Shown one piece after another: positions 18,217-27,351 of a stretch of DNA of 64,000 nucleotides. The stretch comes from Gammaproteobacteria bacterium (GTDB lineage: Bacteria; Pseudomonadota; Gammaproteobacteria; Xanthomonadales; Wenzhouxiangellaceae), in NCBI GenBank assembly GCA_021772975.1, contig JAJFKY010000010.1:62001-126000 (forward strand), in the 5' to 3' direction. A program made the position numbers and the translations under genes. Numbering within the stretch: the first letter of the stretch is position 1; the number at the start of each line of letters is the position of its first letter. The notes below the pieces were generated by a model that was given only the letters and a program-made list of their open reading frames with translations, made no database searches and was not told where the DNA came from.

Positions 18217-19287
18217 TTATCGCTCGTAAGGTATGTTCATACAGACCTGTAAACCGTGCGGTTCACGGTTACACACCTGATAGCTCTGCCGGTCGCCATA
18301 CAACACCCGCAAACGATTGCGGGTGTTGGTCAGACCAACGCCAAAACCCGGCTGTGGCTGGCTGCTTTCGGCTGTGCTGTCGATGCCGGGACCATCATCG
18401 GCAATGCACAACTGCAATTGCTGGTCCCCGGTTACCGTGGCACTAATCACTACCTCGCCGCCAGCTTCGCGTGGGGCAATGGCGTATTTGATGGCATTTT
18501 CGATTAATGGTTGCAATAACATACCGGGCACCAGCGCGGGCAGGGCGGCATCATCAATCTGCCATTCAATTTTGAGCCTGTCACCCAGCCGCAACTGTTC
18601 AATCGCCAGATACTGCTGCAGGGCTTCCAGTTCATGTTTCAGCGGCAGCTTCTGCATCGGTTCCATTTCCAGGGTATGCCGCAGGAACCGACTCAAGCGC
18701 GTAACCATTTTATTGGCGATAGTCATCTCGCCGGCCAGGATCAGAGTGGAAATGGCATTCAGGGTATTGAACAAAAAATGCGGATTGAGCTGATAGCGCA
18801 ACATTTTTAATTGTGCTTCATGCGCCATGCTGGTGGCTTCCAGCAGTTGCTGCCGCTGTTGCTGGACCTTGCGGTAATACTTGATGCCAAAGTACAGACC
18901 GGACCAGGTCAACATCACGTACCAGGACAAAGTGAATTCCTGAAAAGCATGCCACCAGGCCTGTAAATTCCAATCGCTGGGATACAGATTGATGTAGGCC
19001 AGCACCCGGCTGGCTTCAAAGATAACCCCGATCAGCAGCGATGCGATGGCGGCCAGAACCAGTATCTGAGCCGGGGGACGATTCCATATCCAGCGGTAAA
19101 AATGACGCAGGAACAACGTCAATATAAATCCGCTGATCGCATACACCAGACTGGGCAGGATATAGATAAGCTGCTTCTCATGAATCAGACCCTGCAGAAA
19201 ATTCATCAACGCATAACCGGTCCAGCCACCGATCTGCAGCAGCCAGAACAAAGCTATGCGCTGGGTTTGTGTTTTCCAGAATGCCAT
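18217..19287 (-). CDS. Sensor histidine kinase, LytS/YehU type
   Basis: A 356-residue membrane kinase. The first 150 residues carry four or so hydrophobic segments and no recognisable extracellular sensor domain. A short coiled coil (KYYRKVQQQRQQLLEA) leads to the His_kinase domain with phospho-acceptor H170 in QLNPHFLFNTLNAIS. The ATPase domain has PLIENAIKYAI (N box), ADDGPGID (G1) and GFGVGLTNTRNRL (G2). It pairs with the LytTR regulator immediately downstream. AlgZ/FimS of pseudomonads has similar architecture, so algR-like control of surface polymers is possible, but the sequence does not show it. Confidence 0.9.
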   Translation of the reverse strand: MAFWKTQTQRIALFWLLQIGGWTGYALMNFLQGLIHEKQLIYILPSLVYAISGFILTLFLRHFYRWIWNRPPAQILVLAAIASLLIGVIFEASRVLAYINLYPSDWNLQAWWHAFQEFTLSWYVMLTWSGLYFGIKYYRKVQQQRQQLLEATSMAHEAQLKMLRYQLNPHFLFNTLNAISTLILAGEMTIANKMVTRLSRFLRHTLEMEPMQKLPLKHELEALQQYLAIEQLRLGDRLKIEWQIDDAALPALVPGMLLQPLIENAIKYAIAPREAGGEVVISATVTGDQQLQLCIADDGPGIDSTAESSQPQPGFGVGLTNTRNRLRVLYGDRQSYQVCNREPHGLQVCMNIPYER

Positions 19288-19343
19288 GGGATCAGGTTAC
19301 CGTATCGCCCTTAAGCGCTGGTTGTTACCGACTTGTCAGTCTG

Positions 19344-21203
19344 TCAATCTGTCGCGTCGCCCTTATTGTCGGCTGGCTCGGCAACCGGTTCGTGTTGCCG
19401 CGGCGGGGCAAAATAGATGACCCTTTGCTCTTTGCGGATGGCCAGATTGACTTCGGGAGATTTCAGATTGACCCGCCCGTTTTTGCCGACCGTACCCAGT
19501 AGAATCCATTCTTCACCCAGATCTCTCCGCAGCGTTTCCACGCTGTGCTCCTCGGTGATTCGGGTCAGTTGAATCTCCCAGCCGGCGGCCAGCAACTCAT
19601 TCAGATGCACGCTGTTGGCCTCCGCTGTCCAGGCAATGTGACCACGCTGTTGACGATCCAGGCGCCGGTTTTTGTTCTGCATGGTATGACTGGCCGGCAG
19701 TTGAAACACATTGTGCTGACCAAACTCTCCGGCCAGCGCCTTACACACCAGGGCGTTGTAAAAATGATTGCCGGAAGTACATATCACGGCATTCAGATGA
19801 TGCAGACTGACCCAGTCTTTGGCGTGTTCGGAAAGCAGCTCGCCATAGTAAAAATCGATGCCCGCCAGGCGCGCCGCCTTCAACGCGGACCACGAGCCGT
19901 CGACCAGCTTGACACTGATATTCGCTGCGCCCAGCGCCTGGGCCAGCGCGGTTGAAAAGGCATTGGCGCCGACAATCAGCAAACCGCCGTCGTGTTTAGC
20001 CGACAGACCCAGCCGCCGCGCCACACCTTCGATGGTCAAGCCATGCAGAATGACCGTGACCAGAATGACGGCAAAGGTAATCGGCAGTAACTGCTCAGCG
20101 TCAGCATAGCCTGCCTCCACCATACCCGGACCAAACAAACCCGCCGTGGCGGCGGCCACGATTCCGCGTGGCGCGATCCAGGCCAGCAGTTTGCGATCTT
20201 CGCTACGCATGCCCGAACGCATGGTCGCCAGCCAGATACTGAGTGGGCGCACCAGCAGTAAAAATGCCAGCACCAGCAACCCGGAACGCCAGCTCATCGC
20301 CTGCAGCACCTCCAGTTCAAGACTGGCGGTCAGCACGATAAACAGCGCAGACACCAGAATAATGCTGAGATTTTCCTTAAAGCGGCGCAGATCTTCCAAA
20401 CCACCGAGATTCATATTACCCAGCACCAGCCCCATCAGCGTAACCGCCAGCAGTCCGGCTTCATGCTGGAACAGATTGGCCAGTTCATAAGCCACCAGCA
20501 CCAGCGCGATCAATAATGGCGGTTTGAGATGTTCGGGCACCAGCCCGCGGGCATAGGTCTTGCCCGTCAGCCAGCCGCCCAGCCCGCCGAACAACAGCGC
20601 GGCAAATATCGCCAGACCCAGATCCATGAGCACCTGCACACCCGAGCCGCCATCTCCCGAATAAATAAAATACTGATAGACCAGCACCGCCAGCAACACG
20701 CCGGTGGGATCATTGACGATGCCTTCCCACTTAAGCAGCGAAGCACTGTCCTGATTCAATTTGGCATGCCGCAGCAAGGGCTGGATCACGGTCGGGCCGG
20801 TCACCACCAGCATCGCACCCAGGACCAATGCAACCGGCCAGCTCAGGCCACCGATGTAATACGCCGCTACCGCACCCAGCAACCAGGCAATCGGCGGCCC
20901 AAGCATCACCAGACGACGGATATGTCCGCCGACCCGCCGGAATTCACGCAACTCCAGGTCGAGTCCACCTTCAAACAATACCAGCGCCACACCCAGACCG
21001 ATCAGGTTCTGAAAGCCTGGCAGGCGGCTGTCGATGTCCAGTAAGCCCCCCCATAATTCGGCCAGTGGTCCCAACAGCAGGCCCAGCACGATCAGGACAA
21101 TAATCGCCGGTATCCTGATTCGCCAGGATATCCACTGTGCCGCCAGACCCGCGACCACCACAATCAGTGTGGTAAAGCCAATATGCAAACCATGTTCCGC
21201 CAT
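19344..21203 (-). CDS. Cation:proton antiporter (CPA1 family) with C-terminal nucleotide-binding-like domain
   Basis: A 619-residue Na+(K+)/H+ antiporter. Residues 1-400 form about 13 membrane helices of the NhaP type; the NDPTGVLLAVLVYQ motif carries the conserved ion-binding Asn-Asp, and LAWIAPRGIVAAATA is another family signature. Residues about 405-520 look like a Rossmann TrkA-N/RCK domain (GGLLIVGANAFSTALAQALG with GxN in place of GxG), followed by a short tail. Such domains usually sense nucleotide or cation. The ATG overlaps the TAA of hemH by one base (TAATG), indicating coupled translation. It probably serves pH and salt homeostasis. Confidence 0.88.
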   Translation of the reverse strand: MAEHGLHIGFTTLIVVVAGLAAQWISWRIRIPAIIVLIVLGLLLGPLAELWGGLLDIDSRLPGFQNLIGLGVALVLFEGGLDLELREFRRVGGHIRRLVMLGPPIAWLLGAVAAYYIGGLSWPVALVLGAMLVVTGPTVIQPLLRHAKLNQDSASLLKWEGIVNDPTGVLLAVLVYQYFIYSGDGGSGVQVLMDLGLAIFAALLFGGLGGWLTGKTYARGLVPEHLKPPLLIALVLVAYELANLFQHEAGLLAVTLMGLVLGNMNLGGLEDLRRFKENLSIILVSALFIVLTASLELEVLQAMSWRSGLLVLAFLLLVRPLSIWLATMRSGMRSEDRKLLAWIAPRGIVAAATAGLFGPGMVEAGYADAEQLLPITFAVILVTVILHGLTIEGVARRLGLSAKHDGGLLIVGANAFSTALAQALGAANISVKLVDGSWSALKAARLAGIDFYYGELLSEHAKDWVSLHHLNAVICTSGNHFYNALVCKALAGEFGQHNVFQLPASHTMQNKNRRLDRQQRGHIAWTAEANSVHLNELLAAGWEIQLTRITEEHSVETLRRDLGEEWILLGTVGKNGRVNLKSPEVNLAIRKEQRVIYFAPPRQHEPVAEPADNKGDATD

Positions 21204-22333
21204 TAGCGTTGTTTCCCTGTTGAGGTGTTTCCATCGACCAGCGGTAGCGGATAATCATCCAGTTCAGCGCGCCGCAACGCCCGCTGCCGACGCTGACCGT
21301 CGTTATCAGTACTTAAGGCCGGCCAGTGCTGTAAATGCAACTGCAGTATTCCGGCCAGCATATCGATCTGTGCCCTGGAGTCATTCAGGGCGGGAATGTA
21401 GTCCAGCTGTTGCCCACCGGCCGCCACGAACAGCTCCTGATTCTCCATCGCTATTTCCTCCAGTGTTTCCAGACAATCCACCGCAAACCCAGGGCAGACC
21501 ACCTGGACCCGCCGACCGCCGTCGCGGGCAAATTGCTGCAACCATTGATCAGTATATGGCTGCAACCACGGCTCACGCCCCAGGCGGGACTGGAAACTGA
21601 CCTGCCAGGCGTCCGCGCTCAAGCCCAGCTGTTCAGCGATCAGCCGCGCACTGGCATGACACTGGCAGTAGTACGGATCTCCCTGACGGAAATAACGCTG
21701 TGGGATGCCATGAAAAGAAAACAGCAGTTTATCGCCACTGCCATGCACCTGCTGATAGGCACGAATACTCTCGGCCACCGCAGCGGACCATTCCGGATGT
21801 TGAAAATATTGATTGACGAACCGCAGTTCCGGCAGCCAGCGCTGGCGCTGCAGCGCGCTGGTAACCGCATCAAATACACTGGCGGTGGTGGTCGCTGAAT
21901 ACTGTGGATATAGCGGCAGCACCAGCAAACGGTCTATACCCTCGCGCTGTAATGCCGCTAACACCTCGGGAATGCCCGGCCTGCCGTAAGTCATCGCCAG
22001 TGCAACGCTGGTCCCGCTCAGCCCTGGATGCCTGGCCAGGCCCGCGCTTAACCGCTGACTAAGAACCAGCAAAGGCGAACCGTCCTGGCGCCAGACTTTG
22101 GCATAGGCCTTGGCGGAGCGGCCGCTGCGAAACGGTAAAATAATGCCATTGAGCACCAGCCACCATATCCAGCGCGGCACCTCTACCACCCGCCGGTCAG
22201 ACAGGAACTGCTTGAGATAGGGCCTGACAGCTGCGGCAGTTGGCGCATCCGGAGTACCCAGATTTACCAGCAACACGCCGATGCGCAATACTTGCTGATG
22301 ATCGTAGCTGGCCTGCTGAAAACGCTCTGCCAT
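21203..22333 (-). CDS. hemH: Ferrochelatase
   Basis: A 376-residue enzyme that inserts Fe2+ into protoporphyrin IX, the last step of haem synthesis. Motifs in order: VLLVNLGTPDAP at the N-terminus, LPLYPQYSATTTAS, the metal-ligand His in LLFSFHGIPQRY, DPYYCQCHASARLIAEQLGL, QSRLGREPWLQPYTDQ and VVCPGFAVDCLETLEEI. The length is normal for the family. The gene leads a two-gene unit with the antiporter. hemF, another haem gene, lies about 3.5 kb away in a separate operon. Confidence 0.96.
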   Translation of the reverse strand: MAERFQQASYDHQQVLRIGVLLVNLGTPDAPTAAAVRPYLKQFLSDRRVVEVPRWIWWLVLNGIILPFRSGRSAKAYAKVWRQDGSPLLVLSQRLSAGLARHPGLSGTSVALAMTYGRPGIPEVLAALQREGIDRLLVLPLYPQYSATTTASVFDAVTSALQRQRWLPELRFVNQYFQHPEWSAAVAESIRAYQQVHGSGDKLLFSFHGIPQRYFRQGDPYYCQCHASARLIAEQLGLSADAWQVSFQSRLGREPWLQPYTDQWLQQFARDGGRRVQVVCPGFAVDCLETLEEIAMENQELFVAAGGQQLDYIPALNDSRAQIDMLAGILQLHLQHWPALSTDNDGQRRQRALRRAELDDYPLPLVDGNTSTGKQR

Positions 22334-22527
22334 GTTTAGGCATCTCCGCTAAATCCGGCATCATAACCGATGCTTGGAATCAGGCCCATCCCGACACATG
22401 CTACGGAATGGACGGTATCAGTGAGGTTATACGGCTAAAGTATTGAGGTATCAACACTTTGCAAATGATTCTATGGCTGTTAGCATGGTAGGTTCTCAAG
22501 TACGGACGGAATCTGACGGTTACTGCA

Positions 22528-23496
22528 ATGAGTTTTACCCAGGCAAAAATCTGTTGCCACCGGATGATCCGGTACGGTACCGTATTGCTGGCCATCGTCA
22601 TGACCGGCCTGCTGCTGATAAGCAGCGCCAGCGCGCAGCCGTTCGGCTACTCAGTGAACTCCGACAGCCGTACCGCCAGCGAAGACACCATCGACAATCT
22701 GTATCTGATCAACCTTGCCAACGGCGAAGCCACCCGGATCGGTGCAGTGGGCTTTCTGGATGTTGAAGGCCTGGCTTTCAATCCGGATGGCGTATTGTTT
22801 GGCGCGGATGATGAAAGTAACTCACTGATCGAGATCAATACGCAGGATGGCGGCGGCTTTGCCCTGGGTGGTCAGACCAATAACCTGCAGCTGAACCCGA
22901 CAGATTTATTTGATTTCGGGCTGACCTTTCTGTGTGATAACAACCAGGCCATATTGTCCTCTGACAACATGCAGCAATTGCTGATGTCGGATTTGAACGA
23001 CAATGCCCGCGCTCACGTGATCGGCAATACCAGCAATGTGCCCATCACCGGCCTGGCCAACCGGGTCACGACTGATGGTGAACAGATTTTTGGTCTGGGT
23101 TCGGGCAACGCGCCCAGCCTGTACCGGATTGATGTTGAAACCGGAGTGGCCAGTCCGGTCGGACCACTGCAAAACGCTGCTCCCTATACCGATGCCGGAC
23201 TCGCTTTTGATGAAACAGGCCGGTTATGGGCCATCACTGACCGTTCCAGTATTGCCAGTGAAACCCTACCCAGTCAGATTTTACTGATCGACATCGATAC
23301 CGGCTCAGCCACCGTGGTGGCGGAGACCATTGACGGCCTGGAGTCGCTCGCCATCACCGCACCTGACTGTGACAGCATTAACGGCACCATTGCCGATCCC
23401 ACTGTAGAAGTACCGGCTCTCAACCGTTTCGGTTTGTTGCTGCTTATGGTGGTGCTGTTCACACTCGCAGGGTATCATTTACGCAGATCAAGATAG
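22528..23496 (+). CDS. Secreted propeller-like protein with IPTL-CTERM-like C-terminal sorting tail
   Basis: A 322-residue protein that I cannot assign to a named family. An N-terminal hydrophobic stretch ending SSASAQ is a signal peptide; if the second Met (22564) is the true start, the signal is of classical length. The body has repeated motifs of the type GxVGFLDVEGLAFNPDGVLFGADD and DAGLAFDETGRLWAITD, suggesting a beta-propeller. The last 28 residues (VPALNRFG, a hydrophobic helix, then HLRRSR) resemble the IPTL-CTERM/PEP-CTERM surface-sorting signal. It stops 15 nt before tatA and is probably cotranscribed with tatABC. It has no twin-arginine motif itself. No exosortase or rhombosortase is present in the window. 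Confidence 0.75.
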   Translation: MSFTQAKICCHRMIRYGTVLLAIVMTGLLLISSASAQPFGYSVNSDSRTASEDTIDNLYLINLANGEATRIGAVGFLDVEGLAFNPDGVLFGADDESNSLIEINTQDGGGFALGGQTNNLQLNPTDLFDFGLTFLCDNNQAILSSDNMQQLLMSDLNDNARAHVIGNTSNVPITGLANRVTTDGEQIFGLGSGNAPSLYRIDVETGVASPVGPLQNAAPYTDAGLAFDETGRLWAITDRSSIASETLPSQILLIDIDTGSATVVAETIDGLESLAITAPDCDSINGTIADPTVEVPALNRFGLLLLMVVLFTLAGYHLRRSR

Positions 23497-23511
23497 CCGG
23501 ATTTTATACCC

Positions 23512-23751
23512 ATGCTGCAAAATATCAGTGCCGTACAACTCATTATCCTTCTCGCTATAGTCCTGTTGGTATTTGGCACCAAACGGCTGCGCAACCTGGG
23601 CAGCGACCTGGGCACCGCCATTCGCGGCTTCCGCAAAGGCATGAGCGAAGAAGATGAAGATGAATCCAAACAGCCAGAACAGTTAAGCAACAGCGCTGAC
23701 GACGACTCCATCAACACCAAAAACAATACCCACAAAACGCACTCCGGTTAA
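23512..23751 (+). CDS. tatA: Sec-independent protein translocase subunit TatA
   Basis: A 79-residue pore-forming subunit of the twin-arginine translocase. One N-terminal membrane helix (about 5-20) is followed by the family motif [20 protein letters not shown] and an acidic, disordered tail ([12 protein letters not shown]). It is the first of the tatABC genes, 9 nt before tatB. The two haloperoxidases 12-14 kb away carry Tat signals and are plausible substrates. Confidence 0.95.
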   Translation: MLQNISAVQLIILLAIVLLVFGTKRLRNLGSDLGTAIRGFRKGMSEEDEDESKQPEQLSNSADDDSINTKNNTHKTHSG

Positions 23752-23759
23752 ATTCCGCC

Positions 23760-24149
23760 ATGTTTGATATCGGCTTCGGTGAACTTGTCATCATCGGCCT
23801 TATCGGGCTGTTGGTGCTTGGTCCGGAGCGGCTGCCCGGGGTTGCCAAAACACTGGGTGGTTTTGTCCGCAAGGCACGCCGCACCTGGCATCAGATGCGG
23901 GTTGAGCTGGAATCTGAAGTTGATCGTTCCCGGATTCGGGATATCAAGAACGAAATGACCGAAACCCGCAAACAGTTGCGCGAGTCGGTTCAGGCCGCCG
24001 ACGACTCGTTACGTCAGACGGGTGATAAACTGCAGCAGACCGTTAACGAAGTCAGTCAGCCCACTACCGGTTCCAAAGCCAGTCCCCGTGCCGGCACCGC
24101 TGCAACCAGCAATAACGGCTCATCCCCGGATAAACCCTCTGATCAATGA
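23760..24149 (+). CDS. tatB: Sec-independent protein translocase subunit TatB
   Basis: A 129-residue subunit that recognises the twin-arginine signal together with TatC. Start MFDIGFGELVIIGLIGLLVLGPERLP is the typical TatB N-terminus, with Glu8 in the membrane helix and the Gly-Pro hinge. A charged amphipathic region (KARRTWHQMRVELESEVDR) and a Gln/Ser/Thr-rich tail follow. The stop overlaps the tatC start by four bases (ATGA). Confidence 0.95.
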   Translation: MFDIGFGELVIIGLIGLLVLGPERLPGVAKTLGGFVRKARRTWHQMRVELESEVDRSRIRDIKNEMTETRKQLRESVQAADDSLRQTGDKLQQTVNEVSQPTTGSKASPRAGTAATSNNGSSPDKPSDQ

Positions 24150-24910
24150 GTACCGACACCGACACTGATCGCGAGCAGACGCTGCTCGAACACCTGCTGG
24201 AACTGCGCAACCGGATCATGTGGTCGGTGCTGGCGGTGGTTGGTGCAACGCTGGTATTGCTGCCATTCTCGCAGGAAATCTATTCATTCATGGCGGAGCC
24301 GATGCTGCGCCACCTGCCAGCCGGCAGCAGCATGATCGCCATCGATGTGACCACACCTTTTCTGACCCCCTTCAAACTGACTTTGATGTGCGGGCTGGTG
24401 GTGGCTATTCCGGTGATCATTTATCAGTTCTGGTCGTTTGTAGCGCCGGGGCTGTATGAGAAGGAAAAGCATCTTGCCAAGCCACTGCTGGTCTCCGCGA
24501 CACTGCTGTTTTATCTGGGCTGTGCGTTTGCTTACTACGTGGTGTTTCCGGTGGCGTTTGAATTCTTTACCCGCATGGCCCCCGAAGGCGTGGCGGTGTC
24601 TACTGATATCAGCAGCTATCTGCAATTCATCCTATCGCTGTTTTTTGCTTTCGGCATCGCCTTTGAGCTGCCCATCGCCATTATTATTCTGGTCGCGCTG
24701 GGCGTCACTACGCCGGCCAAACTGGCCACCAAAAGACCTTACATCTTTGTTGGAGCGTTCGCTGCCGGCATGCTGCTGACACCACCGGATATTATCTCCC
24801 AGACACTGCTGGCGATTCCCATGTGGATGCTGTTTGAGTTTGGTCTGGTGTTATCACGGGTGCTTGTTACCAAACCCCGCGAGCAGGCTGAAACGGATAG
24901 CCCGGACTGA
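24146..24910 (+). CDS. tatC: Sec-independent protein translocase subunit TatC
   Basis: A 254-residue six-helix membrane protein, the receptor core of the Tat system. The signature LLEHLLELRNRI at the cytoplasmic N-terminus is the twin-arginine contact site. FWSFVAPGLYEKEK and the periplasmic-cap/TM regions (FFTRMAPEGVAVSTDISSYL) match the family. Translation is coupled to tatB by ATGA. It converges on the deacetylase gene, with only 5 nt between the two stops. Confidence 0.96.
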   Translation: MSTDTDTDREQTLLEHLLELRNRIMWSVLAVVGATLVLLPFSQEIYSFMAEPMLRHLPAGSSMIAIDVTTPFLTPFKLTLMCGLVVAIPVIIYQFWSFVAPGLYEKEKHLAKPLLVSATLLFYLGCAFAYYVVFPVAFEFFTRMAPEGVAVSTDISSYLQFILSLFFAFGIAFELPIAIIILVALGVTTPAKLATKRPYIFVGAFAAGMLLTPPDIISQTLLAIPMWMLFEFGLVLSRVLVTKPREQAETDSPD

Positions 24911-24915
24911 TCGCT

Positions 24916-25749
24916 TTAACGCTTGAGACTGTTCAGCAACGACATCAATTCGCTTTCCGAAGACCAGTCCCGGCGGCAGACGTAGCGGGGCAGAAGCCAG
25001 CGATTGCTGGCCGCCGTCACCGGTTCAGGCTCCGTGCTGAAAGCAGCCATCAGACCCGTTTGCTGTTGCCGGCCGGGTAAATAATCATACGCCAGAATAT
25101 CCGGGCAATCGCCATAAGGATAGGCAAAATAACGGGCTGTACCGGCGCCATTCAGGCTAACCAGATAGGCCTGTGCCTGAGCGATCTGCCAGTCGCATTC
25201 CTGGCTATCCCGGAGCTGCTGAAATGATCCATAGTCACTTCCGTAACGCAATCTTTCAGCAACGCCTGGGTGTTTGTGATCCCAGGAGTGATTTTGGATG
25301 CTGAACAGACCTTCCGCCTGTGCGATTGGCCACCATTCATCACCCCACCAGCCCTGTCCAATCAGACAGGTCTGGTCCAGACATTCGCGTGCCCGCGGGG
25401 AGACGATCACGAAACTGGTGACCAGTCCGGAAACGCCTGAATAAACCGGGTCCGAATGCACAAACTCACGCAGGATACTGGCAAAGCTGCGCTGCATCCC
25501 GAACACCGGGTGCTCCAGGTCGTACCAGTCAAAATAACTGCCATCATCGAAGGTGATGGCCAGCGAGCGACGCGGCAGACTATCCATGCGCTGCCGGATG
25601 ACCGCCTCAACCAGTTGCTTCAGCGTAATGATTGTCCAGCCGCTACGCCTGATTGAGTGCAGATCACTGGCCAGCGCGAGATGATCGTTACTGGCATAAT
25701 CCAGGCCGTCGACCTGGTTGCTGTGATAGGTCAATACCGGGACGCTCAC
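24916..25749 (-). CDS. Polysaccharide deacetylase family protein (NodB-like)
   Basis: A 277-residue carbohydrate esterase-4-like protein. Metal and catalytic motifs are AITFDDGSYFDWYDL (catalytic Asp/first metal Asp), NHSWDHKHP (HxxxH-type metal His pair) and RYFAYPYGDCPDI. I see no signal peptide, so a cytoplasmic or non-classically exported role is possible. GTG is the apparent start. A central insertion (about 95-165) is longer than in minimal NodB domains. It lies at the end of the minus-strand topA-tsaC-hemF series, 53 nt after hemF. The substrate is unknown. Confidence 0.8.
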   Translation of the reverse strand: MSVPVLTYHSNQVDGLDYASNDHLALASDLHSIRRSGWTIITLKQLVEAVIRQRMDSLPRRSLAITFDDGSYFDWYDLEHPVFGMQRSFASILREFVHSDPVYSGVSGLVTSFVIVSPRARECLDQTCLIGQGWWGDEWWPIAQAEGLFSIQNHSWDHKHPGVAERLRYGSDYGSFQQLRDSQECDWQIAQAQAYLVSLNGAGTARYFAYPYGDCPDILAYDYLPGRQQQTGLMAAFSTEPEPVTAASNRWLLPRYVCRRDWSSESELMSLLNSLKR

Positions 25750-25802
25750 ATGCTGGCCAACAGGCTTTTGCGCAACACTAAAACGCCATCATCAGCGTTC
25801 GC

Positions 25803-26765
25803 TTAGATTGACTCAGCTGCAAGCCAGTCACGCGGGCTGAGACACTTATACAGCTGCGCTTCCTGGCTGTCAGCTTCAGGTTGCCAGTTATATCGCCAGC
25901 TGACCAGCGGAGGCAGTGACATCAGAATAGATTCGGTACGGCCATCGGACTGCAGACCAAACAGGGTGCCGCGATCATACAGCAGATTGAATTCCACATA
26001 ACGGCCGCGCCGATACAATTGAAAGTCCCGCTGCTGCTGGGTGTAAGGCTGCTGTTCACGCTGCTCGACTATGGGTAAATAAGCCGGCAGGTAACTGTCT
26101 CCCACCGCCTGCAGGAAATCAAAACTGGTGGCAAACGGCCAATGATTCAGATCATCAAAAAACAATCCGCCCACCCCGCGGGTTTCATCCCGGTGACGCA
26201 GGTAAAAATACCGGTCACAATAGGATTTATATTCCGGATAAACCTCCGCCCCGAACGGTTCACAGGCCGATTTTGCGGTCTGGTGCCAGTGCCGGATATC
26301 TTCCAGAAAAGGATAATAAGGCGTCAGGTCGTAACCACCGCCAAACCACCAGATCGGTTTTTTATCCGCTGCCTCAGCGATAAACAAGCGTATATTCATA
26401 TGGCTGGTTGGCGCCAGCGGATTGTTCGGATGGATCACCAGCGAGACGCCCATTGCCTGAAAGCCACAGCCGGCCAGCTCAGGACGCGCCGCGGTGGCGG
26501 GTTTGGGTAATTCCGGCCCGTGAATATGTGAAAAGGCCACGCCGGCCTGCTCGAACACTCTGCCGTTACGCAACACCATGGTCACACCGCCACCGCCCTG
26601 CTCACGCTGCCAGCTATCGCGCTGGAAGCTGGCCTGACCGTCCAGTTGCTCGAAAGCATCACAGATATGTCGTTGCAGGTTCTGCAGGTAACGCTTGACC
26701 GCGGCGATGTCGTTTTCGCCGGGGGTGTCCTGCGGTGAAGAAGATGGTGTGGGTGTATTATTCAT
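25803..26765 (-). CDS. hemF: Oxygen-dependent coproporphyrinogen III oxidase
   Basis: A 320-residue enzyme that oxidatively decarboxylates coproporphyrinogen III to protoporphyrinogen IX using O2, which implies aerobic haem synthesis. Family blocks include [63 protein letters not shown] and [19 protein letters not shown]. The ATG overlaps the tsaC stop by four bases, so the genes are translationally coupled. The N-terminus has an extra low-complexity lead ([13 protein letters not shown]) before homology begins. Confidence 0.96.
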   Translation of the reverse strand: MNNTPTPSSSPQDTPGENDIAAVKRYLQNLQRHICDAFEQLDGQASFQRDSWQREQGGGGVTMVLRNGRVFEQAGVAFSHIHGPELPKPATAARPELAGCGFQAMGVSLVIHPNNPLAPTSHMNIRLFIAEAADKKPIWWFGGGYDLTPYYPFLEDIRHWHQTAKSACEPFGAEVYPEYKSYCDRYFYLRHRDETRGVGGLFFDDLNHWPFATSFDFLQAVGDSYLPAYLPIVEQREQQPYTQQQRDFQLYRRGRYVEFNLLYDRGTLFGLQSDGRTESILMSLPPLVSWRYNWQPEADSQEAQLYKCLSPRDWLAAESI

Positions 26766-27313
26766 CGTAGTATTTTATCGCTAACCAGATCACGAATCTC
26801 ACTTGGCTGGGCATTTGATCCGCACTCGCCCGCCACAATCAGGTCCAGTTTATCGTTGAAGTAATCAGCAACCTGGGCGGCGCTGACAGCGGGCGCCTGA
26901 CCGGTGGGATTGGCGCTGGTGGAAATTATCGGCATATCCTCGCACAGCAAGCGGGCCAGTGCGTGGCCCGGACAGCGCAGCGCGATCCGATCAGTGCCGC
27001 CGGTTAACCATACCGGCGCCTGCCCGGAGGCAGGAAATAACCACGTAATGGCTGCTGGCCAGCTGTGATCTGCTTTCGGCCACAACGCAGCATAGTTGTT
27101 ATCCAGCCATGCCGAAACCTGTGATAGATCCTTGACCAGAGTGATCACGCCTTGCCCGGCTGCCCGCTGTTTGAGCTGGCGCACCCGCTGGACGGCAGCC
27201 TGATCGGCGGCGGCGCAACCCAGCCCGTATACGGCTTCGGTGGGATAGGCAATGACCTGCCCCGCCGCCAGAGCAACTCTGGCCTGTTTGATATCAGTAG
27301 TCGTAACGGTCAT
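26762..27313 (-). CDS. tsaC: Threonylcarbamoyl-AMP synthase
   Basis: A YrdC/Sua5-domain protein of about 183 residues that makes threonylcarbamoyl-AMP for t6A37 modification of ANN-decoding tRNAs. Motifs: [16 protein letters not shown] at the N-terminus, [26 protein letters not shown] and [14 protein letters not shown]. The C-terminal Sua5 domain is absent, so this is the short TsaC form. I use the ATG at 27313; a TTG three codons upstream is the alternative. It lies between topA and hemF in one operon. Confidence 0.94.
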   Translation of the reverse strand: MTVTTTDIKQARVALAAGQVIAYPTEAVYGLGCAAADQAAVQRVRQLKQRAAGQGVITLVKDLSQVSAWLDNNYAALWPKADHSWPAAITWLFPASGQAPVWLTGGTDRIALRCPGHALARLLCEDMPIISTSANPTGQAPAVSAAQVADYFNDKLDLIVAGECGSNAQPSEIRDLVSDKILR

Positions 27314-27351
27314 TGAATCCAACTCAACAGCAGTTGGCCGAGGGGAGATTT

